The translations under genes were made by a program, and so were the position numbers. A stretch of 64,000 bases of DNA from Antedon bifida (Eukaryota; Echinodermata; Crinoidea; Comatulida; Antedonidae). Position 1 is the stretch's first letter. Every line of letters begins with the position of its first letter. Below, in pieces: positions 10,858-23,201 of the stretch. The stretch covers positions 23,765,001 to 23,829,000 of the forward strand of contig OY727099.1 in the NCBI GenBank assembly GCA_963402885.1, read 5' to 3'. The notes below the pieces were generated by a model. The model saw nothing but the letters and a program-made list of their open reading frames with translations. It ran no database searches and was not told the DNA's origin.

Positions 10858-13055
10858 TAATATTGTCTTAATATAATAAGTGGTTTGAAGGATGTTTGCA
10901 GATGGCCTTTTTTGCATTGTAAAGTTTACACTTTAAAATCTGTCAATTTATCAAAAAGGTCAAACTTTGACCTATTTTAATAAAATCATTTCATAAGTTG
11001 TCTTCTTTTATAGTTTTAGTAGTGATAATCAATATTAAGTGGTTTGGACGATGTTTGTGGGGTGTTTTTATAAAGTTTGCATTAAGTTTACATAGTAAAA
11101 TCTGTTAATTTATCCAAAAGTGTCATTTTTCACTCTAAAAAAATCAAACTTAGAGCTATTTCAATAAAGTGATTACAAAAATTGTCTTCTTTTATAGTTC
11201 TAGTAATGATATAATCAATATTAAGTGGTTTGAATGATGTTTGTGGGGTGTTTTTTTTTAAGTTTGCATTAAAGTTTATGCAATTTATGGTAAAATATGT
11301 CAATTTATCAAAAATTGACATTTTTCACTCTAAAAAGTCAAACCTAGAGCTATTTCAATAAAGTGATTACAAAAATTGTCTTCTTTTATAGTTCTAGTAA
11401 TGATATAATCAATATTAAGTGGTTTGAATGATGTTTGTGGGGTGTTTTTTTTTAAGTTTGCATTAAAGTTTATGCAATTTATGGTAAAATATGTCAATTT
11501 ATCAAAAATTGACATTTTTTATCCCAAAAAAGTCAAACCTAGAGCTATTTTAATAAAATGATTTCATAAATTGTCTTCTTTTATAGTTCTAGTAGTGATA
11601 TAATCAATATTAAGTGGTTTGGATGATGTTTGTGGGGTGTTTTTTTAAAGTTTGCATTAAGTTTACACAGTTTAAATGGTAAAATCTGTAAATTTATCGA
11701 AAATTGACATTTTCACCCTAAAAAGTCAAACTTAGAGCTATTTCAATAAATTTATTTCAAAAATTGTCTTCTTTTACAGTTCTAGTAGTGATATAATCAA
11801 TATTAAGTGGTTTGAATGATGTTTGTGGGGTGTTTTTTTTAAGTTTGCATTAAGTTTACGCAGTTTAATTGGTAAAATCTGTAAATTTATCCAAAATTGA
11901 CATTTTTTATCCCAAAAAAGTCAAACCTAGAGCTATTTTAATAAAATGATTTCATAAATTGTCTTCTTTTACAGTTCTAGTAGTGATATAATCAATATTA
12001 AGTGGTTTGAATGATGTTTGTGGGGTGTTTTTTTTAAGTTTGCATTAAGTTTACGCAGTTTAAATTGTAAAATCTGTAAATTTATCCAAAATTGACATTT
12101 TTCAGCATAAAAAATCAAACCTCAGAGCTATTTCAATAAAATTATTTCATAAATTGTCATCTTTTATAGTTCTAGCAGTGGTATAATCAATATTAAGTGG
12201 TTTGGATGATGTTTGTGGGGTGTTTTTTTAAAGTTTGCACAGTTTACATGGTAAAATCTGTCAATTTATCCAAAATTGACATTTTTCACCCTAAAAAGTC
12301 AAACTTAGAGCTATTTCAATAAATTGATTTAAAAAATTTTCTTCTTTTACAGTTCTAGTAGTGATATAATCAATATTAAGTGGTTTGAATGATGTTTGTG
12401 GGGTGTTTTTTTAAGTTTGCATTAAGTTTATGTAGTTTACATGGTAAAATCTGTAAATTTATCCAAAATTGACATTTTTCACCATAAAAAATCAAACCTA
12501 GAGCTATTTCAATAAAATTATTTCATAAATTGTCCTCTTTTATAGTTCTAGCAGTGGATATAATCAATATTAAGTGGTTTGAATGATATTTGTGGGGTGT
12601 TTTTTTAAAGTTTGCATTAAAGTTTATGCAATTTATGGTAAGATCTGTCAATTTATCAAAAATTTACATTTTCACTCCAAAAAAGTCAAACCTAGAGCTA
12701 TTTCAATAAAATTATTTCATAAATTGTCTTCTTTTATAGTTCTTGTAGTGGTATAATCAGTATTCAATTGTTTGAATGATGTTTGCAGGGTATTTTTTAA
12801 AGTTTGCATTAAGTTAACACAGTTTAAATGGTAAAATCTGTAAATTTATCCAAAATTGACATTTTTCACCCTAAAAAGTCAAACTTAGAGCTATTTCAAA
12901 AAATTGATTTCAAAAATTGTCTTCTTTTACAGTTCTAGTAGTGATATAATCAATATTAAGTGGTTTGAATGCTGATTGTGGGGTTTTTATTTAAAGTTTG
13001 CATTAAGTTTGCACAGTTTACATGGTAAAATCTGTCAATTTATCCAAAATCATTT
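10858..13055. repeat. ~194-bp tandem array, ~12 copies
   Basis: Units share 'aatcaatattaagtggtttg', 'gatgtttgtggggtgttttt' and 'agtcaaacctagagctattt' at a spacing of about 182-195 bp; the first units are shorter and more diverged. Near-identical 61-63 residue frames in two neighbouring units come from the repetition and are not genes. It lies between the two inverted 97-bp arrays. Confidence 0.9.
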
Positions 13056-13756
13056 TAAAACACAAACTAGGTCAGAAGCTTGTAAAAAGTGAAAGAAGTC
13101 ATTATATTTTAATATTGTTTGGTCTACCCATAGTTATAGGTAATAAAGATGCCTATCATAGTCAAATGGCAATAACTGATTAGCCGAGACCAATGACATT
13201 TAAAACAACTCCTACTTAAATTCCCTACTTATACAGTACAGCAGCTTTTTGATTGGCTGCAAGTTTAGTTTTCTGTTCGTTCATCAGAAATGGTACAACT
13301 AATTATTAATCAATAAGATTACTGGATTCTTTAGTATTTCTGACACATTTCCTTTTAATTGAATTATTAATGTAATGGAAATTCGTCATAGGCCTATTAT
13401 AGCAACATATCATTTCTGGAAGAGTATTATTACGGTCTGTATAGATCGATGTTAAAACACACGTCCTCATTTATCAAATTATTCATTCACTGCACATTTA
13501 TTCTGTTAAGAAGAACTGGGACCCTCAATAGAAGCCAAAGCATGTCTCATGATGGCCCCTACAATACATATGAAAAATAAAAAGATATGGAATATTTTCA
13601 TTTTTACAACGGCACACATTCATCATAAACGATGCGTTCTTAAAAGTATAAATTTAAACAGCAAACGGATACAAATCAATAGGGTGATTAGGAACAAAAG
13701 AATAACACATTTTCAAAACCCATCGACTCGATCTCTCGTATACAGTAAATTTAACA
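13056..13756. other. Non-repetitive spacer between satellite arrays
   Basis: About 700 bp without tandem structure separates the 194-bp array from the inverted 97-bp array. An 80-codon plus-strand frame (13549..13791) runs into the array, resembles no known protein and looks incidental. Confidence 0.5.
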
Positions 13757-16700
13757 AAATCACACTGATCATATCCAACATTAAGTATTAATAATTATTA
13801 TTGATTAGGTAGATATTAAAAGATGCGTTATATCAAATTATGAATACACAGATCATATCCAACAATGTGATATATATTATTAATAATAATTATTGATGAG
13901 GTAGATATTTAAAGATGCGTACTCAGTTATCAAATTATGACTACACTGATCATATCGAACAATGCGATATAGATTATTAATAATAATTATTGATGAAGTA
14001 GATATTAAAAGATGCGTGCTCAGTTATCAAATTCTGACTACACTGATCATATCCAACAATGTGATATAAAATATTAATAATAATTATTGACGAGGTAGAT
14101 ATTAAAAGATGCGTGCTCAGTTATCAAATTCTGACTACACTGATCATATCGAACAATGTGATATAGATTATCAATAATAATTATTGATGAGGTAGATATT
14201 AAAAGATGCGTGCTCAGTTATCAAATTCTGACTACACTGATCATATCGAACAATGTTATATAGATTATTAATAATAATTATTGATGAGGTAGATATTAAA
14301 AGATGCGTGCTCAGTTATCAAATTATGACTACACTGATCATATCCAACAATGTGATATATGATATCAATGCTAATTATTGATGAGGTAGATATTAAAAGA
14401 TGCGTGCTCAGTTATCAAATTCTGACTACACTGATCATATCCAACAATGTGATATAGATTATTAATATTAAATATTGATGAGGTAGATATTAAAAGATGC
14501 GTGCTCAGTTATCAATATATGACTACACTGATCATATCGAACAATGTGATATAGATTATCAATAATAATTATTGATGAGGTAGATATTAAAAGATGCGTG
14601 CTCAGTTATCACATTCTGACTACACTGATCATATCCAACAATGTGATATAGATTATTAATAATGATTATTTATGAGGTAGATATTAAAAGATGCGTGCTC
14701 AGTTATCAAATTCTGACTACACTGATCATATCGAACAATTTGATATAGATTATTAATAATAATTATTGATGATGTAGATATTAAAAGATGCGTGCTCAGT
14801 TATCAAATTCTGACTACACTGATCATATCGAACAATGTGATATAGATTATTATAATTATTGATGAGGTAGATATTAAAAGATGCGTGCTCAGTTATCAAA
14901 TTCTGACTACACTGATCATATCGAACAATGAGATATAGATTATTAATAATAATTATTGATGAGGTAGATATTAAAAGATGCGTGCTCAGTTATCAAATTC
15001 TGACTACACTGATCATATCGAACAATGTGATATAGATTATTAATAATAATTATTGATTATGTAGATATTAAAAGATGCGTGCTCAGTTATCAAATTCTGA
15101 CTACACTGATCATATCGAACAATGTGATATAGATTATTAATAATAATTATTGATGAGGTAGATATTAAAAGATGCGTGCTCAGTTATCAAATTCTGACTA
15201 CACTGATCATATCCAACAATGTGATATAGATTATTAATAATAATTATTGATGAGGTAGATATTAAAAGATGCGTGCTCAGTTATCACATTCTGACTACAC
15301 TGATCATATCGAACAATGTGATATAGATTATTAATAATAATTATTGATGAGGTACCGGTAGATATTAAAAGATGCGTGCTCAGTTATCAAATTCTGACTA
15401 CACTGATCATATCCAACAATGTGATATAGATTATTAATAATAATTATTGATGAGGTAGATATTAAAAGATGCGTGCTCAGTTATCACATTCTGACTACAC
15501 TGATCATATCGAACAATGTGATATAGATTATTAATAATAATTATTGATGAGGTAGATATTAAAAGATGCGTGCTCAGTTATCAAATTCTGACTACACTGA
15601 TCATATCGAACAATGAGATATAGATTATTAATAATAATTATTGATGAGGTAGATATTAAAAGATGCGTGCTCAGTTATCAAATTATGACTACACTGATCA
15701 TATCCAACAATGTGATATAGATTATTAATAATAATTATTGATGAGGTAGAGTATTAAAAGATGCGTGCTCAGTTATCAAATTATGACTACACTGATCATA
15801 TCCAACAATGTGATAATGATATCAATGCTAATTATTGATGAGGTAGATAATAAAAGATGCGTGCTCAGTTATCAAATTCTGACTACACTGATCATTTCCA
15901 ACAATGTGATATAGATTATTAATATTAATTATTGATGAGGTAGATATTAAAAGATGCGTGCTCAGTTATCAAATTCTGACTACACTGATCATTTCCAACA
16001 ATGTGATATACTGTAGATTATTAATATTAATTATTGATGAGGTAGATATTAAAAGATGCGTGCTCAGTTATCAAATTCTGACTACACTGATCATATCGAA
16101 CAATGTGATATAGATTATCAATAATAATTATTGATGAGGTAGATATTAAAAGATGCGTGCTCAGTTATCAAATTCTGACTACACTGATCATATCCAACAA
16201 TGTGATATAGATTATTAATAATAATTATTGATGAGGTAGATATTAAAAGATGCGTGCTCAGTTATCAAATTCTGACTACACTGATCATATCGAACAAGGT
16301 GATATAAGATATTAATAATAATTATTGATGATGTAGATATTAAAAGATGCGTGCTCAGTTATCAAATTATGACTACACTGATCATATTGGACAATGTGAT
16401 ATAGATTATCAATAATAATTATTGATGAGGTAGATATTAAAAGATGCGTGCTCAGTTATCAAATTCTGACTACACTGATCATATCGAACAATGTGATATA
16501 GATTATTAATAATAATTATTGATGAGGTAGAGTATTAAAAGATGCGTGCTCAGTTATCAAATTATGACTACACTGATCATATCCAACAATGTGATATATG
16601 ATATCAATGCTAATTATTGATGAGGTAGATAATAAAAGATGCGTGCTCAGTTATCAAATTCTGACTACACTGATCATATCGAACAATGTGATATAGATTA

Positions 16701-17360
16701 TTAATAATAATTATTGATGAGGTAGATATTAAAAGATGCGTGCTCAGTTATCAAATTATGACTACACTGATCATATCCAACAATGTGATATATGATATCA
16801 ATGCTAATTATTGATGAGGTAGATATTAAAAGATGCGTGCTCAGTTATCAAATTCTGACTACACTGATCATATCCAACAATGTGATATAGATTATTAATA
16901 ATAATTATTGATGAGGTAGGTATTAAAAGATGCGTGCTCAGTTATCAAATTCTGACTACACTGATCATATCGAACAATGTGATATAGACTATTAATAATA
17001 ATTATTGATGAGGTAGATATTAAAAGATGCGTGCTCAGTTATCAAATTCTGACTACACTGATCATATCGAACAATGAGATATAGATTATTAATAATAATT
17101 ATTGATGAGGTAGATATTAAAAGATGCGTGCTCAGTTATCAAATTATGACTACACTGATCATATCCAACAATGTGATATATGATATTAATAATAATTATT
17201 GATGAGGTAGATATTAAAAGATGCGTGCTCAGTTATCAAATTATGACTACACTGATCATATCCAACAATGTGATATATGATATCAATGCTAATTATTGAT
17301 GAGGTAGATATTAAAAGATGCGTGCTCAGTTATCAAATTGTAACTACACTGATCATAATA
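13757..17360 (-). repeat. 97-bp minisatellite array, orientation B (inverted), ~37 copies
   Basis: Units read 'gatgcgtgctcagttatcaa', 'gactacactgatcatatcga' and 'ttattgatgaggtagatatt', the reverse complement of the 9305-10850 unit, at a period of 97 bp. Copies are more uniform than in the first array. Variant units with 'gatatcaatgctaattattg' recur at about 14350, 15820, 16600, 16790 and 17280, which suggests spread of sub-blocks by unequal exchange. Confidence 0.93.
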
Positions 17361-19329
17361 CTGTACACATAGTCCTATGAAATTAGACATTGATCTAGTA
17401 GTACTACATATCATTTGTTATATTAAGAATGTTGTTTCAGTGTTATTAAAATACTTATCGAATTTTTTTAAAAATAAAAATATTAGTTTTGGTACCTATA
17501 AATTTATATATTATAATAACATGCTAGATGTTATAATAATGTGATCTTTATTACAACTAATAAACAATTATATACGAGGATGATACACACTGATAGCTCT
17601 CAGTTATCAAAAAACGACTACACAATATAGCTCATGAAATTTATTGTTGTTTGTGGAGTATATCACGTGATACGACAAGTGTTCTGATCACCTGATCAAG
17701 ACTTCTCCTTTTGCGTGTGACACACGCGCAGTAGTGTGGCAGTTTATTCAAACTGTATACTTCCACCATCACCTTCCCACCACCAAAGAACCCTCTACAC
17801 AAAGGAAATACAAGTAGTAGAGTAAGTAAAGGCTTCTGACTTATAAAATATCATAAAGTACATAAGTGTTTGCTTCCATATCAGCCTAGGTAGGCCTGCA
17901 GCTTCCCTCTCTATACATTTCTGGTTTATATTTCCGATAGGAGAAAGTGACTGAATGTGTGTGGTCGATTCCGATGCTTGCTACATGGATATGTATGACA
18001 CGCAGATAGAGTAATAATTTACTGAGTTTGGCATTAATACTTTTGCACCTACAGACCAGTTGAACCTCCTTGGAGGCTTTCAAAAGCTTGTTTATTCTTC
18101 GTATCTAATTAATTAGTGCATTTGATACCTCCTGTAATTAAGCGGCTAGGCCTATACCCCCCAGTAAGCAGCCACGGCGTCGGCCACTTTTTTTTTTTTT
18201 TACTACAAATTAGATTTTTGTATGGTAAATTACCTCCCGTAAGTGGCCATCAGAAAAATTTGTATTAATTTTGATACATTTGTGCTTTATATATTAATTA
18301 TTATATTACAGTAGCTTTATTTCGAAGCGGTTTTAAATATATTTCTGTGAAGAACATTCCTGTGTTTTTTAGATGCGATGAGAAAACTACACAGCTTTTG
18401 ACTGACCAATTTGTCTGAAAATCATAAATAATAATAAACCACCTGATCATAAACAATAAAATACAATTAGCTGGAGAATATTGGGAAGAGACCTGTTGCG
18501 TTAGCCATAATACGTGATTTTGGCCCAATATCGTCAGAACCTCCCATAAGCGGTCACCTCTCGTAACTTGAAATCGCTGCTGTAAGTATTAGACTTCACA
18601 GTCACTCAGCATTACCGCCGAGCAGGTGAATGTTTTTAAATTGGATTCTGCAGCAGAAGCAAAAAAGAAAAAAATATATCCCAAAATACAGTACCTGCAG
18701 TACTTCATGATTCACTTTTCATGGCAAACGTCGTATAATATTAGATGACTTCCATTTGCGGTTTTGGTAGTTATCCTACAGTATGTTCTTCCATACCGCA
18801 TTGTCAAAATGAGGAAAATAAATATTTCATCAGCGGCACACTAATGATGAATTTGTGTATGGACTAAACGTCATCAATATGCACCATTATTTGGCAGGAC
18901 TGCTAATATTAGTAAAAATGTTAATGTAAGTATTTCTCTATCGCCTCCTGATTTTTACCTATTTCTGGTTGGTTTAAAGCAGCTACTGTAGGCCAGATTT
19001 TTATTAGTTTTCTTTTATAAAGATAAAAGATCCATCAAAATAAACCCATCATTCATAGTTATTAAATATTTTGCATTTATTATTCTGTAAAATCAGGAGT
19101 TCGTTAGTTAGCAGGTAAGCGAAATAAATATTGTTTCAGTTTATCTTCGTGTAAGAGCATAGAGCCATGCTGTACAGTATAAAGTAAGGTATTAAAGAGT
19201 TTATGGAAATAACAAAATGAAATTCAATGTCTAATGCTGTCATGCATTGTTAACATTTACAAAAATTCTGATATCCAGCTATAAAAGTAGTTTTCCCAGT
19301 TAAAAAAGAAGTAGTACAGTAGCAGCAAA
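17361..19329. other. Intergenic region with no supported gene
   Basis: No exon with conserved protein content was found on either strand. A more GC-rich patch at 17650-17830 and repeated 'cctcc(c/t)gtaa..agcgg' segments at about 18130, 18235 and 18540 look like degraded transposon sequence. The stretch just upstream of 19330 should hold the SAT2-like promoter, but no TATA box or initiator can be singled out. Confidence 0.4.
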
Positions 19330-20880
19330 ATGGAAGATGGCAACTTTCGTATACGAGATGCAAGACCGGAGGATTGCGCTGCGATAATGAAGATGATTGT
19401 GGAATTAGCAGTGTTTGAAAATTCTGAAGATCAAGTAGAAAACACTACTGAAGGTATACTTTACATTACATTAAAAATAAAATTAAGGAGTAGTGTAGTG
19501 TATGTATAAAATAGGGTACACTACTGTAACATTACTAAATTTAAGCACAAATTACCCATACATGTCCAGTACGGATTAGTGAGGCTTTCAGTTTTACCCA
19601 ACTGCAAGCTCTCATGCCATTGAACTAAAATCTTGCTCTTTTTCACCATAATCTCAAACGATTGAACAACAACGTATAAAAATTAAATACTTTGTGAGCA
19701 AAGCGAGCACCATTAGGCTGGGGACCGCCAAGGGCCCCGGAAGCCTGGCTCTTTGAATAATATATAGATCGTTTCAATAAATTTTTGAGCACATACAAAT
19801 TCCGCCCGGAAGAATACCATTATTTTGGGAAAACACTTTTTAGGCACTGTTCCTGATGCGTCACTCGCAAAATCTATTCTTCTATACTGTCTTATCTGAA
19901 ATTACATATGGTACCATACGTCATGCATGTCATTGAAGTCTACTGTCTATTTCATTTCAACAATTTAATCTGCGCCGGTGTTTATTATTATAAAGGTTTG
20001 TGCAAAAAAGTGTACATAATTAAAACACGCACTCACAAACTTGTCTTCTGAAATGTAGCTTTCCTGTGATATGTTTATTGAACTTGTTAAAACTCTTCAG
20101 GTCTACAGAAGGATATATTTGATCCAGGAAGCATTGTGTCTTGCATAGTAGCGGAATATAAAAGACCAGAAGTAGAGACATTTGAAGTAATTGGTTACAG
20201 TGTTTTCTTCTATACATACAGTACTTGGAAGGGAAAGGTGGTTTATATGGAAGACCTGTATATCATGAAAGAGTTCAGAGGTAAATGACCTACTAACTGA
20301 CCTATGACCTACTTCTAACTGACCTTTAATGTATGTGAATGCATCCAAAGATTTTGATTGGTTGCAATCAGTTAAAATTAAAGTGATGTGTATTTCTAAC
20401 TATGTTATTATTATTTTTCTCTGCGGAAACTGAATATTCTTAGTTGAAATCCAACCAAAACCAAAAAAAATGGTTTTACTATTTTAAAAAATGCTTTCAA
20501 TAAAAAGTCAATTAGCATGTCACAAAAAAAGAAAATATCAATGTTATTCTTTACTTAAATTTTATAGGAAGAGGTTACGGACGAATTATGATGAGAAGGG
20601 TTGCTGAGGTAATTATGTCAAAAAATAACTGAAAAACATGAATAATTAATGAATATATAAATAATATAAATAATTTTTAACCCATATAACAACATTATAA
20701 TTTTTTCAGATTGGTTTAGAGAAAGGTTGCCAGAGAATGCAGTGGGCAGTGCTAGGTTGGAATAAACCAGCAATTAATATGTATAAAACAATCAACTCGA
20801 TAGATTTAACAGTAACTGAGGACTGGCATATGTATACAATGTTTAAGCCTCAATTGTTAACATTTGTGACTAATTCTTAA
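19330..20880 (+). CDS. SAT2: SAT2-like thialysine/diamine N-acetyltransferase (four exons, complete)
   Basis: A GNAT-fold enzyme that moves acetyl from acetyl-CoA to a primary amine. SAT1 acts on spermidine/spermine; SAT2 prefers thialysine and related amines. Exons: 19330..19453, 20101..20280, 20568..20608 and 20710..20880, with GT-AG borders and matching phases, giving 171 residues against about 170 for human SAT2. The start ATG opens MEDGNFRIRDARPEDC, matching the family N-terminus. The acetyl-CoA loop is EFRGRGYGRIMMRRVAE (R-G-x-G-x-G/A pattern), preceded by YSTWKGKVVYMEDLYIM and followed by GCQRMQWAVLGWNKPAINMY. YSTWKG and LGWN are closer to SAT2 than to SAT1. The usual 'DGFG..PFYHCLVAE' segment reads DIFDPGSIVSCIVAE. 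It runs opposite to all other genes in the window. Confidence 0.93.
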
Positions 20881-22177
20881 TTTTTCTATTTAAAGACAAT
20901 TTTCAGTTTAGAAATGTTAGTATAATAATGTAATATTGTAATGGCTTTTCAACATCTGCTGGCTGCTTTCCATGCATGATTCGTTTACACGATAAATGAT
21001 GCTACGCGTATATCGCGTTTTCGTCATGAAATGTTTAATTTGCTGTACCAGACTGGAGCATGTGTGAAAGACCATTCATTAGTCCGGTCAAACTATGGTT
21101 TGACCTAGAGACAAAATTAGAACAGAATTTATTTTTGTTGTACTTCCTAAGACCCATCTGAACAACATATCAAAAATAGAGAAAAGGAAGAAAAAAAACT
21201 AAAAATAAAAAATGGCCGTTTTCTCTCTCAATTTTACCCAAATATTAGTATTAAAGCATCCGATTTTGGCTAGAAAATCACTTTTAAAAATCCAAGATGG
21301 TTAAAATATACTTCAAAATGGCTGCCATTTTTCTTAGCCTGTATAAAACACCAAATCAAGTCTTTCAAAATTGTCTGTCATAGGTCGTAGTCACGTATAC
21401 ATTTTTCTTTTAGAAGCAGTCCTCATGAAACATTCATTTTCAGTATTAATATTGTAAAGTTTTGAAAGTAAAAGTTGGTCCTATTGTCACCAATGGGAGT
21501 TTACGAATTAGCTGTCACATTTATAAATTCCAAAACAAAAATGAAATACTTAGATTCAACAAATATTATTTAATTTTAAACTAAAACTTGACTAGATTGA
21601 CTTTAGAAGATACTGAAAGTTTTTCAGACAAAATATATTTATAAAAACCAAATTACCATAGAAGGTTTAGATAGAACTCGCGTTATTCACCAAACTAGTT
21701 ACCAATTAACAATAATTTACAACTATTAATGAATAAAGTAGTTTGAATCTATGAAACATCCACATATCAATAATGAAATTACTAATTAGGAATAGATGAA
21801 TTTCTTTAAAATCGTGACAAAACTTAAAATAAATTGAATAAATTATATATACTAAAATCTTGACAATTATAAAACAACATTACCAAAATACATTGATGAA
21901 TAATTTAAATGGGCATATAAATATACTGAAATCTTGAAAATTTAAATTAGCAAACTACATTTATGAATTTATTAAATATTCTACAATCTTGACATAAACA
22001 AATTCTTAAATCATTTTAGTACAAACAAAAATATGAATTGTACAAGAAAATGCTTTTAAATGATATTAGTAAAAAGTTTACAGGTACAGTGATAAAAATG
22101 TGATTAAAACAAGATCAAAGCAGAGAGTTCTTAATTGCAACTCTCTGATCAAAGATTGAATGCAATAAATAGCCAAA
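20881..22177. other. Convergent intergenic region (3' UTRs)
   Basis: The SAT2-like gene on the plus strand and the receptor gene on the minus strand converge here. The stretch is AT-rich and has no supported exon. Both 3' UTRs and poly(A) sites must lie in it, but several AATAAA-type hexamers exist on both strands and none can be chosen. Confidence 0.5.
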
Positions 22178-23201
22178 TTACAATGTATTAAGTGGAATCT
22201 GTACAGGTGCCGGTTGACGCACTTTGCACTTAAACATATAAGCAATTGTGTAAAGATACGGATTGACTGAGGAGTTGATGGGGATGATAAATGTCGCTGC
22301 CCAAACATATATGTCATCAGGAATTGTCATCCAACCCATCTCGGAACCAATTGCCATTACTATAATCGGGGCCCAGCAACAGAAATCAGTGAAAACTATT
22401 AAGCCTAGTTTTCTCGCCATTTTTAACTGCTCTTTCCTCCTCTGTCTTCTATTGACAGTGGCCCCCGATCTTTTCACTGACAAGAAAATTGTCAGATAAC
22501 TAAGTACAATTACAAAAAAGCCGACGCCATTAAAGGCAACAAAAATAGCAACAGCATACTCCCAACCTGGCCACCGACTTCTGGTTAAAGGTAGTGCAAG
22601 GCACACACTTTCCTTTCCATAATAATTGTCACCAAAATACGATAAGTTTAATTCATTGGCTATTACTGGAAGAAAACTCAGCACAATCCAGAATAGCCAT
22701 CCGAAGCTGATAATGATTCGACATTTTGTACGGTTGAGGCGTTTCGTGCTAAATGGATTAACAATGTTAATAGCTCGATCGACACTCAGCAGCATCAGTG
22801 TAAACACTGAGCATTGCCCAGAGAGTGTAGAAATAGCCCCTGCAAAACTGCAAAGGACACTATTTCTCCAAACTCTGGAAACCTTTCCGTATCTTCCTCT
22901 GTAATGTATATCCACACTGGCAATGATGATCAGGTAGACTGACATCAGCAGGTCAGACACGGCAAGGTTGGTAATTAGTGTGGTTTGGACTTTGTTAACA
23001 TTGTTAATATCATTATCTTTTTTAAACTTTCGTGAAACGATAACAACAACATTCCCAATGACCGAAGATAACCCGATAATCATCATCAACACACGGAGAA
23101 GTTCATTTTTTAGCAAGTCTTCACACGATGCAAATGCATCTGAAGGCTCGCAGACATCGATGGCGCCAACAAGGCAACAGAGACTAGAGTATTCCGAGTA
23201 C
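22178..23201 (-). CDS. Receptor last exon: hinge, 7TM domain and short C-tail
   Basis: One exon codes for the last 341 residues. It opens [20 protein letters not shown], the cysteine-rich hinge of type C LGRs, then TM1 ([18 protein letters not shown], with the GN motif), TM2 ([20 protein letters not shown]), a TM3 end with [12 protein letters not shown] (DRA in place of DRY), TM6 ([19 protein letters not shown], the LGR-typical FTDF-C-x-x-P) and TM7 ([13 protein letters not shown], NPxxY kept). The third cytoplasmic loop is basic (NRRQRRKEQ). The C-tail is only about 20 residues. The acceptor is at 23202. Plus-strand frames over this exon are shadows. Confidence 0.93.

Noticed and set aside
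11130..11515. Two near-identical 61-63 codon minus-strand frames
   Set aside because: They are neighbouring units of the ~194-bp satellite; the frame is not kept in the other units.
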